18,630 nt of DNA from Peptococcaceae bacterium. Lineage in GTDB: Bacteria; Bacillota; Peptococcia; Peptococcales; Peptococcaceae. A program made the position numbers and the translations under genes. The notes beneath the pieces were generated by a model. That model did no database searches. It had not been told where the DNA came from and saw only the letters and a program-made list of their open reading frames with translations. Every line of letters begins with the position of its first letter. The stretch's first letter is position 1. Positions 12,527 to 18,630 of the stretch are shown here, piece after piece. Where the stretch lies: contig CAAEKP010000125.1 in NCBI GenBank assembly GCA_900756555.1, forward strand, positions 1-18,630, written 5' to 3'.

Positions 12527-14456
12527 ATTCCTGACTCCAGATTTCTTTACCATTACAGGTAATCGTTACAGTTCCTTTGCCGTGATACAGGAACGATTGC
12601 TGCACCCGTTCCCCGGCCACGCATTCTTTCTGATACAGCTCTGAAGTGCCTGCTGTATCTTTTAATGTCACCACTACGGTGCCATCTTCAGGAATAATTA
12701 ATTCAAACTGCGCAGATGTTTCCGGCCCCGGTCCGCTGCTGACAGTCAGATTCACAGCAGTGCCTTCCGCTACAGAACTGCCTGCCGCTGCACCCTGCTC
12801 TACTACATAATTATTATAGTAGGTATTGCTGCTGACTTTATTGACGCTGCCTTCTTTTAAATTAGCCGCTGCCAGAGCTTTGCGCGCTTCATCCAATGTT
12901 TTACCCGTTAAAGATGGCACAGAAGTTGTCTGCACTTCCGGCTCTGCCTCTTTCTCATTAATCATTACATCCACTTTGGTGCCAGCTTCCACAGTTGTTT
13001 CGGCTTCTACCGACTGATACACTACCACATCGGCGGGCTGTTTGCTGTCTGTCACCATAGTAACTGTGCCTAATTCCAGTTCGGCGTTCTCCAGTGCAAT
13101 GCGGGCTTCCTGCTCGGTTTTGCCTTTCAAATCCGGCACCTGCACCTCATTAGAACCCAGACTGACCGTCACTAAAATTTCCCGGCCTTCTTTCACCATA
13201 GTCTGCGCGGTAGGCTGCTGGCTGACGATGTGATCTTTCTCGATCTCATCATCATAAACTTTTTCATCCACTTTTATGGTCAGCTTGGCTTCACTAAGCA
13301 GTTCCTCCGCTTCCAGCAATGTTTTATTCTGCAAGTCAGGCACAGCTACCTCATCCTTGCTCATCAGACCCTGCACTGCCAGAAATGAACCAAAAAACAA
13401 AACGATAGCAGCCACTGCCAACAACGCCATATTGCGTTTGTTGGTTTTCTTTTTCCGTTCTTCCTCCCGCAAGTAGTTATGTTTCATCACCCGAGTATAA
13501 TCGTCGCTGTTTTCTTCCTGATTATGCGGTACAACGGTAGTATCCCGCTCCGGCTCCCGATAGTTCGACGCGCTGTACTCCTGCTCAGGAACCGCAGCAC
13601 GTCCGGCGCTGCCGTTAAAATAGCCACGTTCTTCCAGATATAACTGTAAGTCTATAAGCGCGTCCGCCATCTCTTCCATGCTCTTAAAGCGATACGCCGG
13701 ATTTTTTTCCAGCGCTTTAAATATAATGCGTTCCAGTCCCAGCGGCACATCTTCACGCTGCGCCAGCAAACCTGGAGGCGGCTCCTGCATATGCTTCAGC
13801 GCCACCGTCACCGGGTTGTCACCAGTAAACGGCACTTTGCCGCTAACCATCTCATACATCACAATACCCAGTGAATAAATATCCGATTCAAAATCTACAT
13901 GGTCACCGCGCGCCTGCTCCGGGGAGAAATAATGGGCGGAACCCAGAATCCCTTTATTGTGGGTCATGGTCAGATTATTCATAGCCTGAGCAATACCAAA
14001 GTCGGTCACTTTCACCACATGGTTGCGGTCAATCATAATATTATGTGGTTTGATATCTTTGTGCACAATCTGCTGATTATGCGCCTGTGCCATCCCATAG
14101 CAAATCTGAATACTGTAGTCGATTACCTGACTGATGGGTAATGGCCCATGCTGCGCAATAATTTCCTTTAATGTGCTGCCCTCTACATATTCCATTACCA
14201 GATAGGTAACACCATCACTCTCGCCAAAATCATAAATATTAACGATATTCTGATGAGAAAGACGGGCGACCGCCTTGGCCTCTTTTTGAAACCGCCGGAT
14301 AAAATCAGGGTCATCGGCATATTCTTCCCGCAACAATTTGATTGCTACCTGTCTATCCAGCGATGTATCGTAAGCTTGATACACCACAGCCATACCGCCG
14401 CTGCCGATTTTGCGAATCAGTTCATAGCGATTGGCCAGCATACGCTTGTCATCCAT
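12516..14456 (-). CDS. prkC: PASTA-domain serine/threonine protein kinase
   Basis: This single-pass membrane kinase senses peptidoglycan fragments and controls cell wall and dormancy processes. Kinase domain, residues 10-270: glycine loop GSGGMAVVY (18-26), ATP-binding K40, E59, catalytic loop HKDIKPHN (132-139) with D134 and N139, DFG (152-154), activation-loop threonines near 163-165, and SPE (178-180). A basic juxtamembrane stretch (EEERKKKTNKRN) precedes one membrane helix (about 343-364). Outside the cell lie three PASTA repeats (about 368-435, 436-502, 510-575), then a ~70-residue C-terminal tail. The usual HRD arginine is lysine here (HKD), which is uncommon. The start at 14456 has GAGGTG upstream. 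It follows prpC by 22 bp. Confidence 0.96.
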   Translation of the reverse strand: MDDKRMLANRYELIRKIGSGGMAVVYQAYDTSLDRQVAIKLLREEYADDPDFIRRFQKEAKAVARLSHQNIVNIYDFGESDGVTYLVMEYVEGSTLKEIIAQHGPLPISQVIDYSIQICYGMAQAHNQQIVHKDIKPHNIMIDRNHVVKVTDFGIAQAMNNLTMTHNKGILGSAHYFSPEQARGDHVDFESDIYSLGIVMYEMVSGKVPFTGDNPVTVALKHMQEPPPGLLAQREDVPLGLERIIFKALEKNPAYRFKSMEEMADALIDLQLYLEERGYFNGSAGRAAVPEQEYSASNYREPERDTTVVPHNQEENSDDYTRVMKHNYLREEERKKKTNKRNMALLAVAAIVLFFGSFLAVQGLMSKDEVAVPDLQNKTLLEAEELLSEAKLTIKVDEKVYDDEIEKDHIVSQQPTAQTMVKEGREILVTVSLGSNEVQVPDLKGKTEQEARIALENAELELGTVTMVTDSKQPADVVVYQSVEAETTVEAGTKVDVMINEKEAEPEVQTTSVPSLTGKTLDEARKALAAANLKEGSVNKVSSNTYYNNYVVEQGAAAGSSVAEGTAVNLTVSSGPGPETSAQFELIIPEDGTVVVTLKDTAGTSELYQKECVAGERVQQSFLYHGKGTVTITCNGKEIWSQEYGS

Positions 14457-14478
14457 ACTATCACCTCACAGAATTTAT

Positions 14479-15192
14479 TTATGATTGCTCCGGCTCATGC
14501 CGATATAAAATCACAGTCAGATTATCGCTGGCACCTCGCCGCAGAGCCAGCTCCAGCAAGGTATCCACAGCCGCCTGTAAATCAGAGGCCTGCATCATAA
14601 TCCTCTGCATCTCTTCTAACTGCAAAGAATTATACAGTCCGTCGGTACAGAGCAGCAGCATATCCCCTGCCGCCAGCGGATGGGTCAAAAACTGACCTTC
14701 TACCTGTTCCTCCGGCCCCAGCGCTTTCAAGAGCACATTTTTCTGTTTGTTCTCAATGTGAACCTGCTCTTTTCCCTGCCGCATTAACTCCGCATAATAA
14801 GAGTGATCCAGCGTCAGCTGCTCCAGTGTGCCGTCATGCAGTAAATACAAGCGGCTATCTCCCACATGCCCCACACAAATCTGATTCTTATCAATCGCCA
14901 CCGCGGTCAGCGTAGTACCCATAATGCCGCTTTGCAGCGCTTCCTGCTGTTCAAATACCGCTGCATTGGCCTGCGCAAACAACTGCTTCATAATATCCAA
15001 TGAAAATGATTGGACACATCGTTCCCGCAGCCGCACAGCAAACTGCTCTACCGCAATCCGGCTGGCCAGCTGTCCGTGCTCATGACCACCCATGCCATCG
15101 GCAATAGCCAGCAATCCGCAGTTATCATTGATATAATAGCTGTCCTCGTTATTTTTTCTCTGTCCGATATTACTTCCACCTGCTACAGCCAT
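14479..15192 (-). CDS. prpC: PP2C-type serine/threonine phosphatase
   Basis: This soluble PPM/PP2C phosphatase reverses phosphorylation by the neighbouring kinase. All metal-coordinating motifs are visible in 237 residues: RKNNEDS (12-18), ADGMGGHEHG (31-40), MGTTLTAV, HVGDSRLYLL, LLCTDGLYN and GASDNLTVIL. Length and layout are those of PrpC/Stp1. The upstream GGAAGTG serves as ribosome binding site for the ATG at 15192. It is the first gene of the operon prpC-prkC-rsgA-rpe, under the promoter at 15234-15262. Catalytic assignment is secure; specific substrates other than PrkC are unknown. Confidence 0.96.
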   Translation of the reverse strand: MAVAGGSNIGQRKNNEDSYYINDNCGLLAIADGMGGHEHGQLASRIAVEQFAVRLRERCVQSFSLDIMKQLFAQANAAVFEQQEALQSGIMGTTLTAVAIDKNQICVGHVGDSRLYLLHDGTLEQLTLDHSYYAELMRQGKEQVHIENKQKNVLLKALGPEEQVEGQFLTHPLAAGDMLLLCTDGLYNSLQLEEMQRIMMQASDLQAAVDTLLELALRRGASDNLTVILYRHEPEQS

Positions 15193-15225
15193 ACGTTCAC
15201 TTCCTTACCGTGTTTTTCCCTATAG

Positions 15226-15262
15226 ATAGTATCATAATACTATGGAACCGCCAGAAATGCAA
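15226..15262 (-). promoter_or_regulatory. Promoter of the prpC operon with a palindrome over the -10
   Basis: On the minus strand TTGCAT (15262-15257), 17 bp, TATTAT (15239-15234). The -10 sits inside a perfect 7-bp inverted repeat ATAGTAT-CATA-ATACTAT (15226-15243), a possible operator. No terminator is seen between the upstream yejK-like gene and this promoter, so read-through is possible. Confidence 0.6.
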
Positions 15263-15293
15263 ATAAAACTACTTTTCTTTCCGCGGTTTCCAC

Positions 15294-16304
15294 TTATCGG
15301 TTGATGATTTGGCCTACATTTTTGATGGAAATAGAGATCGTTCCATCCTCATTGCTGATAAATTCAATATAATCTGTATTATTGAAAAAATCAGAAGGTA
15401 CTGTAATCTCAATGCCCGTGTCCGTTTTAATTTTATGAGAACGATTGACCCGCACCGCAAAATCCCGGTCTAACGGCGTGCTTTTGGGCAAACTGGCCAG
15501 TTCCACCTGTTCCTGATAAGAAGCCTGCATACCGGGATGAGAAGCAAACACAGCCCGTCCAACCTCTGCCGGCTGCACTTCCTCCGCTTTTTCACTGGCT
15601 TCCATTAAATACGCTTTCGCCCGGGATACAGCCTGCGCCGCATTCTGGCCGTACTCCTCCGCCACTTTATTGACGATATTGTGTACTTTTTTCATCGTAT
15701 CCTTTGGCGATACCGGCATGGTGCAGTTCAGCAGCCGATCCGGCAGCAGATATAGTTCTTCACCGTCCAGCACCCGTTTTTTATCCACAAATTTTACCGT
15801 CCAGTTTTCCATATCCACAAAGGCAAACATATTTAACTTCTGTGTCGGATTGGGCAGAATTGCATAGTGCTGAATAATCTCATTGCGCACCTGCTCGCCG
15901 TCGTGCGCCACTTTGTGCGTGTAGCCCAACTGATTCTGATACAGCAGCAGACCAAACTGCCGTACACCAGCAGCCAGAAATTCACACGCCACCAAATCTA
16001 TCGCCCGTTCCTCGCCGCACAGCATCAAATCCTGATGCAGCTTCTGCCCCAATTCCTGACTGATCGGGATAAACACTTCATCATTGTTTAGATATTCTTC
16101 CAGCTTCACCCGCACCGGGTTGATTTCCCCAATGCGGCTGTCGTGCGCCGCGGCGTCCTTCCAGGCTTTCTCCAAATGTTTCTGCAAAAATTCAAAGATT
16201 TCCCGGTCCAACAATTCGTCGGAAAAAACCGGCACTCCCGAATTTAAATCTAAAATATGTAACACAGCCCGTTTCACTTCAATTAAACTCTGTGCATCCT
16301 GCAT
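15294..16304 (-). CDS. Nucleoid-associated protein, YejK/NdpA-like
   Basis: This 336-residue soluble protein fits the 37-kDa nucleoid-associated family (PF04245). Features seen: an N-terminal IEVKRAVLHILDLNSGVPVF start, as is usual in the Bacillota branch; the central GVRQFGLLLYQNQLGYTHKV strand-rich segment; NMFAFVDMENWTVKFVDKKR; and a C-terminal domain with HKIKTDTGIEITVP and YIEFISNEDGTISISIKNVG. Family members bind DNA and are abundant in the nucleoid; their exact role is unclear. GGAGG lies upstream of the ATG at 16304; the frame runs on to 16352 but without a binding site. A GC-rich inverted repeat (GGCGC/GCGCC, 16344-16360) lies in the upstream region. The gene is probably monocistronic, or reads into prpC. 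Confidence 0.82.
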   Translation of the reverse strand: MQDAQSLIEVKRAVLHILDLNSGVPVFSDELLDREIFEFLQKHLEKAWKDAAAHDSRIGEINPVRVKLEEYLNNDEVFIPISQELGQKLHQDLMLCGEERAIDLVACEFLAAGVRQFGLLLYQNQLGYTHKVAHDGEQVRNEIIQHYAILPNPTQKLNMFAFVDMENWTVKFVDKKRVLDGEELYLLPDRLLNCTMPVSPKDTMKKVHNIVNKVAEEYGQNAAQAVSRAKAYLMEASEKAEEVQPAEVGRAVFASHPGMQASYQEQVELASLPKSTPLDRDFAVRVNRSHKIKTDTGIEITVPSDFFNNTDYIEFISNEDGTISISIKNVGQIINR

Positions 16305-16424
16305 AAAATCGCCTCCTGAATAATACAATCTTCTCATTTTTCCGGCGCACACTGCGCGCCTCGCAAATATTGTTTTTTATTTTTTAGTATTCCAAGCCAA
16401 ATTGCAAACAAATACAATTACAAG

Positions 16425-16450
16425 CAAAAAAGTGGCTGCTGCCAGCCACT
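16425..16450 (-). terminator. Terminator of the ABC importer operon
   Basis: On the minus strand AGTGGCTG (16450-16443) pairs with CAGCCACT (16438-16431), loop of four, followed by TTTTTTGC. It lies about 60 bp after the permease stop codon. Confidence 0.86.
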
Positions 16451-16513
16451 CAATAAGTTCTACAAAAATTTACCGCTTTCCTCTTTTTTGTTGCAGTCAA
16501 ACCTCTGACCGTT

Positions 16514-17269
16514 CTAGCGCAATACCCGTCGGGAAAATAACAGCAACAATTTTTCGATGGATACACTGAGCAGCACCACAGTCAAAGTCCAGGCAAACAA
16601 CTCCGCTGTTTCCAGATACACTTTCGCATTATATAAATGCATACCAATGGTGCTGTTCGCCAAACCGATTACCTCCGCTGCCACCCCTGATTTCCAGCAG
16701 AAACCTATACATACCGTACAGGCTGACAACAGATAAGGTTTCAGTGAAGGCATATAAATCTGCCGTATCATCTGCTGACGGGACAAGGCAAAAATTCGTC
16801 CCACTTCCAACAGCCGCTTATCCACACTGCACAGCCCCTGATAGACATTGGCGTACACAATCGGCATTCCCATCACAAAAGCACACAGCGTGGAAATATA
16901 ATCCCCGCTGACCCACAGCAGCGCCAGAATAATAAACGAAGCCACCGGAGTTGCTTTCATCACGCTGAGCAGCGGACGCAAAAAATCATGCAGCAGCGAA
17001 AACCGCCAGCCGCCAAAAGCTGCCGCCGTGCCAACCAATAAGGCCAGCAAAAAACCAGACATAATGCGCAGCAGTGATACGCCAATACTATACCAGAACA
17101 CGGATGTCTGCATCAGACCCACTAAGGTTTCCAGCGTGCGCAATGGCGATACCAGCAGCAATTCCATCCCCAGCCAGGCGCTGGCCAGTTGCCAGAGAAA
17201 AAGCCAGACTAAAACTATAGCTGGCTTTTTCAAATGCGGCAACAACTTATGGTACGTAGTAGAACGCAT
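16514..17269 (-). CDS. ABC transporter permease, NitT/TauT (SsuC-like) family
   Basis: This inner-membrane subunit of an importer has about 251 residues and six predicted helices (about 17-34, 60-82, 100-120, 124-145, 183-205 and 225-243). The cytoplasmic coupling loop reads EVGRIFALSRQQMIRQIYMP (EAA-type motif, with a glycine at the usual place), which contacts an ATPase subunit. The frame starts with two Met codons (17272 and 17269); GGAG lies upstream, inside the 3' end of the lipoprotein gene, which it overlaps by about 25 bp. No ATPase gene follows before the terminator at 16431-16450, so the partner must come from elsewhere. The substrate is unknown (sulfonate, nitrate, thiamine precursors or similar). 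Confidence 0.88.
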   Translation of the reverse strand: MRSTTYHKLLPHLKKPAIVLVWLFLWQLASAWLGMELLLVSPLRTLETLVGLMQTSVFWYSIGVSLLRIMSGFLLALLVGTAAAFGGWRFSLLHDFLRPLLSVMKATPVASFIILALLWVSGDYISTLCAFVMGMPIVYANVYQGLCSVDKRLLEVGRIFALSRQQMIRQIYMPSLKPYLLSACTVCIGFCWKSGVAAEVIGLANSTIGMHLYNAKVYLETAELFAWTLTVVLLSVSIEKLLLLFSRRVLR

Positions 17270-18251
17270 CATCCGGCACTGCTCCGCCCACAGAAGCTGG
17301 ATTTGCTTCTGCCAGCACGCTCAGATAAGCTGCTACACTCTGCTGCATTGCTTCACCGCTCATAAATACCATGTTGCAGGCTGGAATTGCTTTTTCGGCA
17401 ATAGCGGCAGATGGAATGATTTCATATTTTGCAACCAGTTCTGCGCCTTCTGTTACATTTTCATTCAAATAGTTGATAGAAGCCTCATATTCTTTCAGGA
17501 AAGTATCGACTGCTTCTTTGTTGTTTTCCAACACATCACTGCGCACGATAACAGTCCCTGTCACCAGTTGTTTTCCGTCTTCGCCCTGAGCTTTTGCCCA
17601 TTCTTCGGTCATATCCAGCGCAACACGCACGCCTTCTGTTTTAGCCATCACAGTTGTTACCATCGGCTGAGGCAACATCACCACATCTGCCTGTCCCTGC
17701 TGCACCAGAGCAGCAACTTCCGCAGCTTCCGCTTTGTATTCAATGGTAACATCGGTTTCCGGATTCAGACCGTTGGCCTGTAAAATATAATTTAAAATGT
17801 ACTCTGGAGTTGTCCCTTTGCCGGTAGTCACAATGGTTTTGCCAGCTAAGTCCGCTACAGACTGCACTGTTTCGCCACCGTTGGTTTCCAGCATATACAG
17901 TACACCCAGCGTATTAACAGCAGCAATTTTTACCCCGCCTTTTGTTTTGTTATACAATACGGAGGCTAAATTGCATGGCACTGCGGCAATATCCACATCG
18001 CCATTGACAATTTTACCGGTAATTTCATCAGCAGCGCCCACCAGCTCTACATTGTAGTTCACCGCTGTTTCGCCTGCTTCATTGTCAGCCATCAGTTTTA
18101 CCATACCCATTCCAGTAGGGCCCGTTAACGCCACCACATTCAGATTTGCTTTTTCTTTTGGGGTTGTATCCCCACCGCCGCAGCCTGCTGCCACGCCTGC
18201 CACCATTGCCACACACAGCAGAGCAGCCAGTACCTTACGCATTTTTTTCAT
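17247..18251 (-). CDS. ABC transporter substrate-binding lipoprotein, NMT1/THI5-SsuA-like
   Basis: This 334-residue periplasmic-type binding protein is anchored as a lipoprotein: the signal peptide MKKMRKVLAALLCVAMVAGV ends at a lipobox AAGC with Cys24. The mature part is a two-lobed type II binding fold with the NitT/TauT pattern: NVVALTGPTGMGMVKLM, GDVDIAAVPCNLASVLY, LAGKTIVTTGKGTTPEYILN, and QGQADVVMLPQPMVTTVM. These resemble NMT1/THI5-like and SsuA proteins; the ligand cannot be named. The ATG at 18251 has GAGAGGGA upstream. A second in-frame ATG at 18242 is less well placed. First gene of a two-gene operon with the permease. Confidence 0.88.
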   Translation of the reverse strand: MKKMRKVLAALLCVAMVAGVAAGCGGGDTTPKEKANLNVVALTGPTGMGMVKLMADNEAGETAVNYNVELVGAADEITGKIVNGDVDIAAVPCNLASVLYNKTKGGVKIAAVNTLGVLYMLETNGGETVQSVADLAGKTIVTTGKGTTPEYILNYILQANGLNPETDVTIEYKAEAAEVAALVQQGQADVVMLPQPMVTTVMAKTEGVRVALDMTEEWAKAQGEDGKQLVTGTVIVRSDVLENNKEAVDTFLKEYEASINYLNENVTEGAELVAKYEIIPSAAIAEKAIPACNMVFMSGEAMQQSVAAYLSVLAEANPASVGGAVPDDAFYYVP

Positions 18252-18293
18252 GTTTGTCCCTCTCTTTCTGTACAGGATTTTCTGTACTTCTTT

Positions 18294-18323
18294 ATCATAC
18301 TACTTTGTCGGAAGTTTGACAAA
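18294..18323 (-). promoter_or_regulatory. Promoter of the ABC importer operon with an inverted repeat
   Basis: On the minus strand TTGTCA (18322-18317), 17 bp, TATGAT (18299-18294). The -35 is part of an inverted repeat TTTGTC/GACAAA (18304-18309 with 18318-18323), a possible operator. In the leader, GTACAG/CTGTAC (18271-18288 region) forms a small hairpin. Confidence 0.7.
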
Positions 18324-18329
18324 CCTTAC

Positions 18330-18630
18330 TAGCGTTTTTCCCTGTGTTGGTACAATTAATTTTATTATTTTATCAATAAACAAAAACTGTTTTTTCTTTT
18401 ATGCACCGTATCATAAAAAGGATTACTTAGAGATGACAGCATTAATATAATATTTCTATGCTTTTTAGCTATACAGATGGCTTCGCACCTGTACAGAAGT
18501 CAATGATGTGAGACAAAAAATATTGAAAAAACAGGAAGAAAAAATCCACTAGAATGAATTCCGCAAAGAGAACATTTCAGTATGGAGTATTTTTTGTCAA
18601 GGACTTGTCGCGAAGCGATGCAAAGCATCC
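18330..18630. other. Intergenic region without a recognisable gene
   Basis: This A/T-rich stretch has no convincing coding region. Near 18474-18500 an imperfect hairpin TACAG...TGTA surrounds GGCTTCGCACC. At the window edge two small hairpins abut: TCGC-GAA-GCGA (18608-18618) and GATGC-AAA-GCATC (18617-18629). They may belong to an RNA or repeat continuing outside the window. Confidence 0.4.

Noticed and set aside
1..18630. CRISPR array, rRNA genes, intact insertion sequence or prophage
   Set aside because: No regularly spaced direct repeats, rRNA sequence, transposase or integrase was found in the window.

Overview
The window is ordinary chromosomal DNA of a low-to-mid GC Bacillota (Firmicutes). 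The evidence is the SMC-loader pair scpA/scpB behind a site-2 protease, a PP2C phosphatase / PASTA kinase / RsgA / Rpe cluster, Firmicutes-type strong ribosome binding sites, and sigma-A style promoters with 17-bp spacers. I cannot fix the genus. The gene content would fit Negativicutes or Clostridia. Most genes lie on the minus strand.

Layout. 1-148: the 3' end of a TrmL-like tRNA methyltransferase gene. 149-1994: a strong promoter, a ~330-nt leader with a tiny upstream ORF, an intrinsic terminator just before the ribosome binding site, then an Lsa-like ABC-F ribosome-protection gene, so expression is probably controlled by attenuation. 2006-3247 (minus): a retron, made of a retron-type reverse transcriptase and, upstream of it, a recognisable msr-msd RNA gene closed by perfect 12-nt a1/a2 repeats, with a candidate branching G in a TAGC directly after a1. 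No classical retron effector is present. 3371-4553 (minus): three paralogous small membrane proteins (DUF6442-like) and a Cro/CI-type regulator in one tight operon, driven by a consensus promoter overlaid with three related operator-like 16-mers. 4774-5190: mscL. 5191-5665: no protein gene, but a ~100-bp inverted-repeat element and a minus-strand transcription unit with a tRNA-like fold and a strong terminator. 5666-6142: an IscR/Rrf2 regulator under a palindromic promoter. 6277-8103: glmS. 8235-10234: site-2 protease, scpA, scpB. 10484-10798: a small membrane protein. 10912-15192: prpC, prkC, rsgA and rpe as one operon. 15294-16304: a YejK/NdpA-type nucleoid-associated protein. 16514-18251: a NitT/TauT-type ABC importer operon (lipoprotein plus permease, no ATPase). 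18252-18630: a promoter and hairpins, no gene.

How it works together. The right two thirds is housekeeping: chromosome segregation (ScpAB), amino-sugar supply (GlmS), Ser/Thr signalling linked to ribosome assembly (PrpC/PrkC/RsgA), osmotic safety (MscL) and Fe-S or redox sensing (IscR). The left third (about 150-4700) is accessory: antibiotic protection, a retron that is presumably anti-phage, and an autoregulated small-membrane-protein module. The best candidates for new biology are the retron RNA with no obvious partner, the ABC-F leader, and the tRNA-like RNA near 5390-5460.
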